This document shows, piece by piece, positions 10,944 through 22,588 of a stretch of DNA of 64,000 bases. The translations under genes were made by a program, and so were the position numbers. Position 1 is the stretch's first letter. The number at the start of each line of letters is the position of its first letter. The DNA comes from Rhynchonema sp. JSB1_4 (lineage: Eukaryota > Nematoda > Chromadorea > Monhysterida > Xyalidae), in contig JASAMV010007806.1 in assembly GCA_030248065.1 (NCBI GenBank), positions 62,001 to 126,000 on the forward strand. The letters are read 5' to 3'. The notes below the pieces were generated by a model. The model did no database searches. It worked only from the letters and a program-made list of their open reading frames with translations, and was not told where the DNA came from.

Positions 10944-11485
10944 CTGATATCAAATGATCTGAAAAAATCTCGATTTCTCTTCTAGGGGCCCAATTGGGCC
11001 GGCCCGGGCCCGGGCCGGGCCGGGCCGGGCCGGGCCGCCGATTGGGGCCTTGTCTCGGGCCCCGGGGCCGGGCCGGGGGGGATTCGGCAGGGCCGGGCCG
11101 GGCCGGGCCGGGCAGAAGCCCCACAAACACCCCGGCCCAGAAGCTTGTGAAGTGACTTATTTTACTGAAAAAGTCAAAAACTAAAGAGGGCATTTTTTTG
11201 TCAAAAATACTGAAATTCTTGACGGATTCAGGCAAGTGAGTGATCAGTATTGTCCAGTGGGGGTTCGGGCGGGGCCGGGCCGGAGATTTGGGGGTACGGG
11301 TCGGGCCGGGCCGGAGATTTGGGGGCTCGGAAAAAAAAAAAAACCAAACCAACACAACAAACACAACAAAACAGCCGGGCCGGGCCCCAACCCCCCCCCC
11401 CCCCCCAACACAACACAAAAAGGCCAAACCCGGCCCGATTGCGACCTCTGATATCAAATGATCTGAAAAAATCTCGATTTCTCTT
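10944..11485. repeat. Tandemly duplicated family E end plus flank
   Basis: A segment of about 38 bp that begins tctgatatcaaatgatctg and ends gatttctctt occurs at 10944-10981 and again at 11447-11485. Between them is a second, smaller E copy beginning AGGGGCCCAATTGGGCCGG at about 10984 and ending with the good right terminus at 11450. This indicates duplication of element plus right flank, so the first E copy could alternatively end near 10946 with a degraded terminus. Confidence 0.65.
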
Positions 11486-12325
11486 TATTTCGAGAGCGTT
11501 TCCTAGTTGGTCTGGGTGGTTTGGCATTTGGCAATGTGGTGGCTTGCCTCTGAGCGTTTCACTGCTTCACTGGGTGTTCCCCCAATTCATTTTGCACGAA
11601 AATTTTTATGTACGCCTTGCTCCAATTTACAAGCTCTATATCTTTTCTGACAATAGTCCCATAGATAGAGCACATAGAGCCGATGGTCTTCCTGTTTCCG
11701 CATTTATTTTCACGTAAAAAATTCCATGTTTTCACACGTTTCTGAAGACGCCATTCCGCCCCACACGACATCAGTTCGACAGTTATCGATGTCAATCTCT
11801 CAAACGACGGACGTGTGTAGTTTTGCCAACCACAACAATACAAGTTTTTTTCTCGTGCGAACTTGTCTCATATCCGCCTACGTTGTTTTTTTTACTTAAT
11901 TCTTGATTGTCTTACACTAAGATGCATCCGTAATAAAATTAAGATACACTTAGCGGTCGTGCACGAAAATTCCGCAACAGATCTGGATCTGACCTTTCAT
12001 TTTACATATGTATATACTGGGATTAAAATGATGAATAAACATAAAACAACATCCAGGATTACAAAGTGAATCACGCATGCGCGTCAAACAGTTAAGAGTA
12101 GGTAACATTTCTCATCCTTCTGGCAGAAAACGGCGCAGAAAAACATGGTCATGTCCATAATAACACCATTAACGGTCGTAACACTGAATACACACGAGTT
12201 AAAATAACAAATGCCGCCAAGACAAACTTTATGATCTTGTCCAACCCGGAAACTGAAGCACCAAATCATCACATACGCTGAACAGCAATGTTATGCAAGA
12301 GTCGAGTCTGGTTTTGACATGTGTA

Positions 12326-12505
12326 AGGGCGAACTAAGGTTAAATCCGGAATCCGGAAATAATTTGCATACAAAAAATACAAAACATTTCCGGACTCCGG
12401 AAATATTTCCGGAAAACGCAGAAATTTACATGCAAAAATAATGCGTTTTCCGGAAATATTTCCGGATTCCGGTTTCCGAAACCCGATTCAACCTAAATCC
12501 CCCCC
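12326..12505. mobile_element. Small inverted-repeat element related to family G
   Basis: Left end AGGGCGAACTAAGGTTAAAT, right end GATTCAACCTAAATCCCCC, with TCCGGAAATATTTCCGGA palindromes between. It shares the 'ends plus xCGGAAATATTTCCGx' design of the element in the peroxidase gene at 33692-33997. Confidence 0.5.
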
Positions 12506-12570
12506 AAAGCCCCATAATCAAAAAAAAAATGCAAAAATTGGAAACTGCCAAAAAGTTTTCCATTTTCCAT

Positions 12571-12830
12571 TACCATTATGACTAAGGGCATATTGGAAAA
12601 TGGAAAATGGAAATGAAACTGCAGCAGTCATGTTTTGACATGTGACAAAAACATTTTCTGTTCCACCCAATTCTCGGCAGCTGATTGGTCAGATTTCACA
12701 CAGAAAATGTTTTGTTTCATTTCCATTTCCATTTTCCAGTATGCCCTTAGTCATAATGGAAATGGAAATGGAAAACTTGGACATAGAATATTTTTTGCAT
12801 TTCCATTTCCATTTTCCACTATGACTAAGG
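12571..12830. mobile_element. Inverted-repeat MITE with GACTAAGGGCATA ends
   Basis: CCATTATGACTAAGGGCAT near 12571 is repeated in inverse near 12740-12760, followed by a third copy of ATGACTAAGGGC near 12822. The arms continue into GGAAAATGGAAA runs. The exact target duplication is not clear. Confidence 0.5.
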
Positions 12831-14792
12831 GCGCCCTAAGTGGCGTTCCCAGCAGCAAGTTGAGAAAAAAATAATTTTTTTACTGTTCGAAAGCCGATCT
12901 ACTTTGAAATACCCCGGCAAAAGATTGAAGAATACCCTCTTGAGACTGGAACTAATCAAGCTTGAAGGCACCTTTGAGGTCCACGCATACGGGGGACTCA
13001 AGTGTTCAATGGAATGGAGCTTTTCAAAACTGGTGTGCAGGAAAAGTCTTGCCTTGCCTTGAAAAGTGTCTTTGGTCCAACCAAGGATCAAGGAAAGAAG
13101 ATGCTAAAAGCCAAAGCTTCACAACGTCCGATTGATATTGGTGTCAAAACGAGCTTAGCATCGAACGACAACAAAATAACATTATTTTTTATCGAGATTT
13201 AGTTTCTTTCGATTTCGTTTTTGCCGCCGATGTATCCTATCCTGTCGTGCATGCCTATTTTTGTGTACTAAATCGTGTTGCGAACGATATACGCAAGAGG
13301 CGATTGACTAACGACGCGGAAGGACCGTATGCCATCTGACAACACCATTGTCGTGTCGTTCGTTGCACTTAATAAAAATTGTGCTGCCGGCCAACTTTGG
13401 TTAAAACTGGAATAAAAAAACCGCCCACAACAACGCGCATGCAACCAGTATTACTCGCGGACCGCACAAGAATCTGTTGTGTATCCTGTTTTTCTTCATG
13501 CGATCGAAAACATTTTTATACCAAAACGCAACATGCACGTCACTTCGAATCCAGTTATGCAATACGGTATACATTTCAATTCTCCGGTCCAATACGGTTG
13601 ACGGATCATTAAACCCCCACCCATTCACGTGATACCATCATCCATGTTTCATGTCACCACTTAAAAAGACATCGTTTAATGGTATCGGTTGTCAAGTTTA
13701 TGATACAACCGTTCCCATGTTGTCTGACAAATGGGCCGTACATAATGTTTTTATCCACTTTGAACTAACACCAAAATTATCAGACGCAACAGGTATACGT
13801 TTACTACATGATGTTAAGATTTTTGGGAATCCTTTCCACAGACCACAGGCCAAGCGAAAGATTATGAATCTTTAAGGTTTTCAGTTTGCACAATGTCTCG
13901 TGCATTGTGACCATTCCAGTTATTGTACAGTACCGGATAAACAAATAAATTTAGTGCCCAATAAGTCCCGCAGGGATTAGTTGCGATAAGCTGCGAATTC
14001 GAGATTTCAGAAAAAATAATTTCTCAGAAGCACCTCCCCCCCAATAAGTACAAGCGTGTGAACCACGGCTGAAAATGACCATTAGATGCAGGTTTATTCG
14101 GAAAGTTTTCATAACAAGCGGCTTTTGGGATTTATTCGGTGGGGGGGGGGATTATTTGCCATTCTTCGGAATTGACACTGTCTGAACTCCGAAAACCTTC
14201 AGTCATGCTCATAATAAAGCGATAATTCTTATCCGTAAAATCTCGATCGCGCTGTTTTTCCTGCCAGAGCGCACGCACTAGTTGTCAAGCACCAGTTGCG
14301 CTTGTTATAAAACGGACAAAATAAAATGATTTATAGTCTGTCAATTGTTTTTCATCATAAGTCAGCATTCTTGTGACCGGTTTGCAATAGGCGTCTAACG
14401 TTATATCCAGACTTTCGTTTAATTACTAATATTTTACGGTTATTATTGTTGTTTTTGTGTGAGACACCACTAATTTTCCCACGTCCGTCCGTGATTCTGA
14501 TATTATTGTATACTGATATTTGCGCCGGCGCAGTTTGCTGTTCGTAAATTTCCCAATTACAATCTGTCTGGTTGTTTTTCCATCTAAATGCCGCTACGTT
14601 CAATGGTATCATATATCTATAAAGGTGTCTATTTTTCTCGTTATCTTCATTCGATTTCGATGGCAACAACAACAATTGTTGTCATCCTTGATATAATTGA
14701 AATTTGTGGTCATTAATTTTCCTTATGGCCTGCTGCCGCTAACCCAATTTGTCTGACGTGATTTGTATGGTAATTTTCCGTTCCTTCACTTT

Positions 14793-15077
14793 TTATTTAC
14801 TTGAAACATTTGTTTTTGTAAGCGCGGAAGTATCATTATGAGACGGATGCTCTAAATTTTCCCACCGCTTGTCAATATTTTCGAGTAAAAACGCTTGTTT
14901 CTCGATCGGAGTCCTACATTTTTCGGGAAAAAATGCGCAGAATGTTGCCCCAATAAATTTGCGTGCGACAAAGGTGCTCAGCGTTTCGGCGTCTGCTGAA
15001 AAAAGTGGACCATAAACATGAATATAAAACGCGTTAATTGCTTGAAAAAACACAACACCTACCACAACGTTTTTCAC
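14793..15077 (-). CDS. Unrecognised open frame, possible exon
   Basis: A 94-residue frame starts with a hydrophobic segment (KNVVVGVVFFQAINAFYIHV), followed by a mixed polar region with two cysteines. It is not low-complexity and does not overlap a repeat. It could be the first exon of a secreted or membrane protein on the minus strand, but no partner exon with a matching phase was found. I do not recognise a family. Confidence 0.2.
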   Translation of the reverse strand: MKNVVVGVVFFQAINAFYIHVYGPLFSADAETLSTFVARKFIGATFCAFFPEKCRTPIEKQAFLLENIDKRWENLEHPSHNDTSALTKTNVSSK

Positions 15078-15702
15078 AATGTTTTGTCATCCCGTCCCAT
15101 AAAGATGTGCCATTCAGATAAAACAGTTCTCTCATACGCATTACGCACTGATTTTTTTCAGCAATATACGCATAAGTTCAGCAATTTTCTGGTTTTGTTC
15201 AACTACTACTCGGCGAATACGCGTGCTCAGCTTAAACTACGCTTTAATTTCAAATAAAAATTGAAAACTAACCACTGCAGCAAACGCAAATAAGCTGTTT
15301 TACAGTATGTATCGATCATCTATAAATTGCATTTAGACACATTCGCATATGAGCAACAAAACTTTCGCGCCTGTATGCAATTTGTCCGTCCAATTCAAAT
15401 ATTGCGTAAGATTGTTATTCTAAATGCAGATCTCATGATTTGACTGTGTATATAATGACAGTCGCAAAACAAGCAAAGACCCAGGAAATGACAGCTTTTG
15501 TTTTTATACTGCTTGTATGTCATCCCATCGAAGAGAAGCCAGTAGAGCCCCCGGAACTGAGATGGGACTCAGGTGCACTTCGGCAAAACAGGATAGCGGA
15601 CCATGTTTACACGGAATTAACATTTGATAGAACCCTCAATGAACAATATTTAAGTTATTATTATTTCCATTATTTCAGTCTAACGACACGATTTAGGCTT
15701 GT

Positions 15703-15820
15703 GGGTGCGCATTGCGTTAGATCTGTGGAAGCAGTTTCGGCCCATAATGCCAGACTGCAATGGCGCCCTGGCATTACGGGCCGAAACTGCATCCGCAGAT
15801 CTAACGCAATGCGTGCTCAC
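15703..15820. repeat. Perfect-arm hairpin, about 118 bp
   Basis: GCATTGCGTTAGATCTG at the left is mirrored as CAGATCTAACGCAATGC at the right, and the arms continue as GCAGTTTCGGCCC and GGGCCGAAACTGC around a short loop. Mismatches are few. It is likely a minimal MITE or recent palindrome. Confidence 0.6.
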
Positions 15821-15950
15821 CACAAAGGTAATCGTATCGTTACTGATCTTTTGCGCAACGCACGTCCCTGTGTATTTCAGTCTAGTCGTGCAAACACGCG
15901 TCGTGGTGGGTGCATCAGCAGGACTCCATCACCGATATCACCCAGTCACA

Positions 15951-16063
15951 ATGCTCTTCCGTCCTCAACAACCGGTCATCCCAATCCTAATAATCGTGTG
16001 CTGTTGTCTATTGCTAATCCCCGATCCCACATCTGGTCAATTTAGACGTCGTCGACAACCAAG
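15951..16063 (+). CDS. Candidate signal-peptide first exon
   Basis: From ATG at 15951 the frame encodes about 38 residues: a short basic start, a strongly hydrophobic core (IPILIIVCCCLLLIPDP) and an RRRR cluster. It ends at a good donor AAG|GTAACA. This looks like a secretory signal exon and could start the downstream peroxidase gene. Its phase (two bases left over) does not fit the peroxidase exon at 22589 directly, so at least one exon between them would be needed. The alternative is a separate gene. Confidence 0.4.
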
Positions 16064-16153
16064 GTAACACAGGACGAGAAACTGTGGATTTTTAGTGATA
16101 TAGTAAATTTCTAATTTCGATGCCTCGCGCATTTTTACAGGTATGCAGAAACT

Positions 16154-16321
16154 CCCGTTCGAAGTCCAGGCAGGCAAGAAGCTCAACACACGTATTAGTC
16201 AACTAGCCACGCATCGGGCTCGTGTACGTTTCGAATGTTTCAGAACAAGCTGTGTGTGTGCCAGCTGCATTGCTTGTTCATTGTGTGTTCAGCTTGTTGC
16301 CTGCCTCGACTTCGAACGGGA
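16154..16321. repeat. Inverted-repeat hairpin element
   Basis: CCCGTTCGAAGTCCAGGCAG at the left pairs with CTGCCTCGACTTCGAACGGG at the right. Further pairing runs through AAGCTCAACACAC / GTGTGTTCAGCTT. No coding content. Confidence 0.55.
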
Positions 16322-16493
16322 AATTCCTTCGTCTGTAAAGTGCATGAGGCAACGAAACTAGAAACTCACTACAATCTGAACGTGCTGTTGTGGCGGTGAA
16401 CCATACCATCCGGTTTGGTCTGGTTGTGTGACTTTTATGTATCAAGTCTTTTAACTTTCTACTGCTGGAGCCACAAATTTTTGTCATACCTGA

Positions 16494-16770
16494 TATTGGT
16501 CGGACAATGACTTTCTAAGAATTGGTCAAAGTTTTTTCCTGAATCGTGATGCAGGAAAGTAACGTGGCAATAACGTTGCGTTGCGCGATCACACACAAAA
16601 AATGCAGTCAGTAAAATGTTTCAGACCCGCAGCAACGTGGGTGTGTTCTGCCAGATTATTTTCAGAAGAAAATGTTTTGTGAAAATCACAAATAGCACAG
16701 TGGTTAAGAATGACTGAACGTGAAAATCAGGATTGATTTGACGAATTCTTATACGATCAATATCACAATA
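16494..16770. mobile_element. Degraded TA-target MITE, family M
   Basis: The left end TTGGTCGGACAATGACTTTC and internal features (a long shared body, then GAATTCTTATACGATCAATA) match the intact family M copies at 25846, 52020 and 54704. The right terminus is eroded. Confidence 0.5.
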
Positions 16771-17349
16771 ATTCTTACCGGGAACCTGACAATCTGTTTT
16801 GACGCTGGGCAAATTGGCATCATCCAGCCTGCCCGATAGGCACCTCCGATCAGTCACTTTCGAAACGATGTATCTGCAAACGGGGTTGGATTAAAAAATT
16901 TTCATTGGCCTACAAAGTTTTGTAACAGGCGAAAAATGGGAAAAGTTTCGTCTTGCGCAAAGCACAGCTTGTTTCAATCTGTCACGTGTTCAGGATTTTA
17001 TGTTCAAATATTTCATCGTGAAACTTCATACAAAGCATTGTTTGAAATGCCATGCGTGGCGAGTGACACACAAAATAATCCTATAATGCTATCCTTTTTG
17101 ATGTGTAACCCGTTTCTACCGCTAAAATAGTTTAGTCGATGTCCGAAAGCCAGAAATAATTCCAGCTCTATGCGCAAACTTGAAATATTTCTGGTGCAAT
17201 GTTGGTTACAATTGGTTGATGCGCTGGGTAATAATGTACAGTTGCTGGCACACGTTCTTTGAGGGCCCCAACGCGATTGGGTTAGCGGCTTAAATAATCT
17301 CGCTATCCCTAAAAGCGTTGAGACGTCACAGAAGAACATTTTTGGGGCA

Positions 17350-17880
<531 letters not shown>

Positions 17881-18596
17881 AACCCCCCAAATGACACCTC
17901 AGGCCCCCCCCGCGCCCCCCCGCGCCCCGCCGCGCCCCAATGTATTTGATGTAAAACGAGTTCCGTGCGGTAAAACGGCCAAATTACAGGGTGTGTTTTA
18001 ATTTTTGGCGGGAAAAGTATGCGCAACCCGCGCTCCTTTTCAGCTGTTAGTCCCATCCCGCGCCCCTTTTCTAGTGTAGCCTGCCTGGCTGGCGCTGCTG
18101 CTCAGTCTGCATGTAAGTCAAGGCCCAGCCCGGGCACATAAGTGAAAGACCCGGCCCGCGCCCCTCTTCCTATCATCCCCACCCAGGTAGCACGGATGTC
18201 TGCTGCGTGTAGAACTGCTGCGCATCCTACAAGCGCCCGTCTCGGAGCCGGCTAGACCTAGGTTGCGTGGATCCCCCTTTTCCGTTCATATTTACGATAC
18301 CGCAACATTTATGAACACAGTTTCAGCACAAACTACGCGAGAGCACTGGCAATTTGTTGGTTCACTGGCCAATAGAACATCAGCATGGCATGCTAATGGT
18401 GCTTTTTTAAAAATGATAATGAATGAGATATGATATGAGCACAGTTATTTTGTAATGCATTGGCATAATTAATGACATATGGTATGGTATAAGCACAGTT
18501 TGATAACACTTGATAACACTGTAAAATTGACAACAGAAATGACGAGATTTATGTGTGGATAAAATTACTTGTGAGCAGCCGTGCTGTGATAGACTG

Positions 18597-20722
18597 TCAT
18601 GGGACAATCGGAATGGCTGTCGTCGGATCGCAGCCGAAGAAATTGTACAGCCTGACGATGGCTTGTCTCTTTCTAGTTTTCTGCGGTTTCATGCGCTCGA
18701 TGTAATTCGCAGTCGGTTGCCATATTGACACCGTCACCGAGTTGTCGTTGTCAGTCATCGCGTCGTAGATTCGACAATACGGGTACCTAGAATGGTACAT
18801 GATACCTGCGACGTTGTACGTTTTTATGGATGTATACGTAATTATTATTGAACATGTTGACTAACCGTCGGAATAAGCACGCGTGGTTCATGTGCACATA
18901 GACGCGTTTGAACTTTGAAATCGTGCCATCGTCATCCACTTCCGTATTTTCTTCAGTTGTGAAGAACCATCGGTTCTCTTCAGTGATTAATCGGTCCTTG
19001 GAATGTGTATGGCACTATAAACTATGGTATTGGTGTGCGTGATGTACAGGCCGTGACTTACGGTGCACGAAATGCAGCGTGCGTGATGAATGTTGGTGAC
19101 GTCGAAAGTGTCGTCATCGGCATCGGCGTCACGGATTGTCCTGAACTCGTCCGCGATGAATGTGCCCTGCGTGTAAATTGTGCTCATTTATGTGGCATAT
19201 ATGGACACATGGAATATACAGCTTTATTCTACCTGTTCCCCATTCGGTGTCCAGCATGTGACCTTGTCCCCTGTGTATGTGATTGGTTGGTCACCATCGG
19301 CACCCTCAAGCCGGTACAGTTTCTCAAACGCGTCGGTCAGTACAAGCGCGTCGAATGAACACAGAGTGACATCCGTGGGCCGTAAGTGGTATCGGCCCTC
19401 TTGTCTTGCGGCCGTTCTCAGTTCATCAATGGACGCAACTGAAACTCATAGCCGTTTGTTCATAATTACTTGAAGCACATACCTTGTGGGACTGAAACCT
19501 GTGTTTTCCGGAAAAAATTGCATGTTGGCCCGTTTGTGAAAGTCGCGAGCAGAGTACGGTGTTGTTCGATGACATGGCGGTACCAGCATTCCTTGCACCA
19601 ACATTTGGTCACTATTCTTGTTGGGATCCAGCGTCACAAGTTTTCCTGCGCAAAACAAGTTAATGGAATGTGGTCATTTGTGTTTTGTGTTTTGTGTTTT
19701 ACACTTCACACTAACGTGTTCGTCGCGTGCAACTCTTGATTTGCGCATGTTCGGTATCTGCGGGAACCGTGTACGGCAATCCACGGTGTGTTCCATGTCG
19801 CTCGGGATCGTGAAGCACGCTTTGTTTCATGCGAGGCAGGGGTGGTGGCGGTGGTACTGCACATTGAAGTTTCAGTTAAATTATTTTTACTTATAACATT
19901 CATAAACTTTACATGTTCATATTTATTGACAATGGATTTATGCATTTTTACTGACATGAAGTTTACATTCACTTTTTTCTATAAGTAACATTTATAAACT
20001 TTAGATGTTCATATTCATTGACAATGGATTTATGCATTTTACTTACATGACGTTTACATTCACTTTTTTCTATAAGCAACATTTATAAACTTTAGATGTT
20101 CATATTCATTGACAATGGATTTATGCATTTTACTTACATGACGTTTACATTCACTTTTTTCTATAAGCAACATTTATAAACTTTAAGTGTAAATATTTAT
20201 AAAAGTTGTATTTATGACTTTTACTCACGTCCGGCGCGACACGCGAGATCCGCTCGTTCCAGTGCCTCATCGTCGGCTTTTCTCTGTCGCGTTGTTGTAT
20301 TTGCCGCGTTTTCCATGCCTTCCACCGATCTTGTTACCGTCAGCGGCACGTGGTCCACCTCTGTTCCGTTTATTACATTTCAACTTATTCATTTACTGTT
20401 TTTACGTTTTAAACATATAACCTGTTTGTTCCGTTTCCAGCGTCAGCTGACGCTGTAACCCGATTGTTGCTAAAGTATCGTTGAAACTCCCTGTGCCATC
20501 GTTGTTGTCCGTGTCTTCGTCGTCATCATGGGCGTGTGCTTCTCCGCCGTCTGGCATAACGAAATGTATTTCATAAGTGGCTAAATTTTGAAAACGTCAT
20601 GTCGAGCTCCTAGCCTTGGTCCGAATCATTTATCTCATCAATCATGTTGCTTTCGTCGTCGCTGGTCACAGTCATCAGCGCGCTTGCCCCGTGGTTCGTG
20701 ACTCGTCGAGTGTCCTTTCTAC
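18597..20722 (-). CDS. Unrecognised multi-exon gene inside the inverted-repeat unit
   Basis: Nine exons on the minus strand join in phase without a stop: 20722-20615, 20550-20422, 20360-20229, 19856-19716, 19645-19499, 19438-19233, 19166-19062, 18996-18866 and 18786-18597 (stop). All are GT-AG except the first donor, which would be GC. Together they give about 425 residues. The N-terminal part is acidic (DDDEDTDNND), followed by a proline run and a basic KxxR patch. Later exons look globular and end with a Cys/His-rich stretch (IHHARCISC, VHMNHACLFRRYPYC) that could bind zinc. An upstream exon at 21214-21039 with strong splice sites may belong. I recognise no transposase triad or named domain. 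Its position between long inverted repeats suggests a transposon-encoded or captured protein. Confidence 0.5.
19885..20195. repeat. Tandem repeat, period about 91 bp, about 3.4 copies
   Basis: Units containing ATTGACAATGGATTTATGCA and TTTACATTCACTTTTTTCTA recur at about 91-bp spacing (ATAAGTAAC at 19981, ATAAGCAAC at 20072 and 20163). The array lies in the intron between exons 20360-20229 and 19856-19716 of the unknown gene. Confidence 0.85.
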
Positions 20723-21209
20723 CTGTACCGGTGTACCGTGATGCTGAATATTTGAAATATTATGGTAAATGCATTTATTCTAACGCAGCGTGTGCATCCA
20801 TGTTTCACAACGGTAGACTGCCCTTAGATCGGGGCAAGCAAAATCAATGAATGAGGAAGAGGAATATAATGACACAAAAACCTCAGGTGCCAGATACATG
20901 TACCGCAATTTACGCATGCATTCATCAGTATGTGCGCTAATAAAATTTGTTATTACACCCGCCCACCCACTGAGAACCTGGCTGTACCGCAGCCGCAGCA
21001 ACACATTAATGACCGGTGATACAAATATTGGTGATTACCTTGCAGGTAACAAAGGACAAACGTCTTAGGCCAAGCCATGGCAATAAAAACGCACATAACC
21101 ATTTCTCAAACAGTTTGTGAGTGCCACGTGGTGGTTCACTTATGACAGAAACTAATGTGAGACGTTCCGCAAACGTAAACACTAACTGAGCCAATGCCGT
21201 GTGGTGTGG

Positions 21210-21690
21210 TAATTCTGTAAGGAACGCTGTTGTTGGTAAATGTTGAATGTAAGTAAATACATAATATCAAGTTTATAAATATTGTGTACCAAAAAACATT
21301 AACTGTAACTTACCGACCGGTTCCGAATGAAGCTGCGTTCATAAATGTTTACACGAAAAGTTCATAAATGTTACATGTTAAAAAACGTTAACTATAAATT
21401 GTTTACCGCTAACATTGTATAACTTACCTACCTGTTCTGAATGAAGGTGCGTTCATAAATGTTCACGCAAAGTTCATAAATAAAAAACGTTAACTGTAAC
21501 TTAGGTAGCTGTAACTTAACCATCTGTCCTGAATGAAGCTGGGTTCATAAATGTATACAGGAAAAGTTCATAAAAGTTGTCTGTCAGAAAACATTAACTA
21601 TAGCTATAGTTGTTATAGCTTAGCTAACTGTATCTGAACTATGTGTTCTGAATGAAGGTGTGTTCATAAATGTTGCGGTATCGTAAATAT
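21210..21690. repeat. Diverged tandem repeat, period about 110-120 bp
   Basis: Four imperfect units contain CTGAATGAAGxTGxGTTCATAA, AAAAxGTTAACT and a following TAACTTA. The array reaches the inner end of the right inverted repeat. Confidence 0.7.
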
Positions 21691-22027
21691 GAACGGAAGA
21701 GGGGGATCCAGGCAACCTAGGTCTGGCCGGCTCCGAGACGGGCGCTTGTAGGATGCGCAGCAGTTCTCCACGCAGCAGACGTCCGTGCTACCTAGGTAGG
21801 GGTGATGGGAAGAGGGGCGCGAGTGGGTCTCTCACACCCCCCAGCCAGCCAGGCAGGCTACAGAAAAGGGGCGCAGGGACTAAATAAAGGCGCATACTTT
21901 TCCCGCCAAAAATTAAAACACACCCTGTAATTTGGCCGTTTTACCGCACGGAACTCGTTTTACATCAAATACATTGGGGCGCGGGGGGGGGCGCGGGGGG
22001 CGCGGGGGGCCTGAGGTGTCATGTGGC

Positions 22028-22062
<35 letters not shown>

Positions 22063-22118
22063 AAAAAAAAAATTTTAAAAAAAAAACCAAAAAAAAAAAC
22101 AAAAAAAAAAAAAACCAA
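22028..22118. repeat. A-rich block
   Basis: Adenine runs with a few C and T residues immediately outside the right inverted repeat, mirroring 17350-17880. Confidence 0.8.
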
Positions 22119-22588
22119 AATCATAGCTTGAAGTTTCTATGATAATTGTCAATTGTGCGACACAGGGCAACACCATGGTTATTGTCACACACAGGTAGGT
22201 TCCAAGGCCGCTAAATGAAACTTTTGGGCATCGGATCGGACCTAAATTGGTCGCATTTTACTGTGACACCAAGGATATTCATTCGCGCCACTAATTTCTA
22301 CCGGTGTAGAAGCTGTTCATTTTAAGTCTGAGAACAACACTTTAAAGGCCTAACTATACTTCGTTCTCTCAGAGAACAAAGAACAAATTCTCGCGCGCTG
22401 ATTGGTCCACGTATGTTCAACAGCCAAAAGCGTAAAGTAGAAGTTGTCTTAGCCTCGAGAAAAAAGCATTAGAGGCAACACTCAATTTCTATGCATCTTT
22501 TAATGCAAAAATTGCGCGTGACCAATAATATGCAGGTCCCATATTCGTTCCAACCGTCTATCGCCCAAAAAAAGGGGGTCATTTTCAG

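Larger units (their letters stand above)
7518..11450. mobile_element. Outermost hAT-type element, family E (GGGCCGGGCC-rich), level 1 of nest
   Basis: Perfect 19-bp terminal inverted repeats CAGAGGTCGCAATCGGGCC (7518-7536; complement ending at 11450) are flanked by a perfect 8-bp duplication atatcaaa (7510-7517 and 11451-11458). The element's own sequence is GGCCGGGCC runs plus a segment reading AAGTGACTTATTTTACTGAA. All of 7738-10757 is inserted material. A partial second copy (about 10982-11450) shows that E was also tandemly duplicated. No transposase is present. Confidence 0.8.
11486..15702. other. Gene-poor stretch with unrecognised short frames
   Basis: No conserved domain is recognisable. 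Minus-strand frames at 11559-11843, 13401-13628, 14355-14675 and 14793-15077 have non-repetitive composition and could be exons of an unknown minus-strand gene, but I could not join them by splice sites in phase. Two small transposon-like repeats lie within it (about 12326-12505 and 12571-12830). Confidence 0.35.
17891..22022. mobile_element. 4.1 kb unit bounded by long inverted repeats, with an internal gene
   Basis: The left arm (17891-about 18320) and right arm (about 21659-22022) are inverted copies. Both outer ends read ATGACACCTCAGGCCCC inward, then a CGCGCCCC run, TGTATTTGATGTAAAACGAG and so on. The inner ends converge on TTTACGATACCGCAACATTT. The left arm is longer by an internal segment. 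A multi-exon gene on the minus strand and two tandem repeat arrays occupy the middle. A-rich blocks lie just outside both ends and no target duplication can be read. This is consistent with a DNA transposon carrying its own or a passenger gene, or with an inverted duplication. Confidence 0.6.

Noticed and set aside
10765..11457. 230-codon Gly/Pro/Arg-rich minus-strand frame
   Set aside because: Spans GGGCCGGGCC repeats of element E; not a gene.
15440..16045. 201-codon plus-strand frame
   Set aside because: It crosses a hairpin repeat and has no recognisable domain. The overlapping signal-peptide frame with a good donor is the better call.
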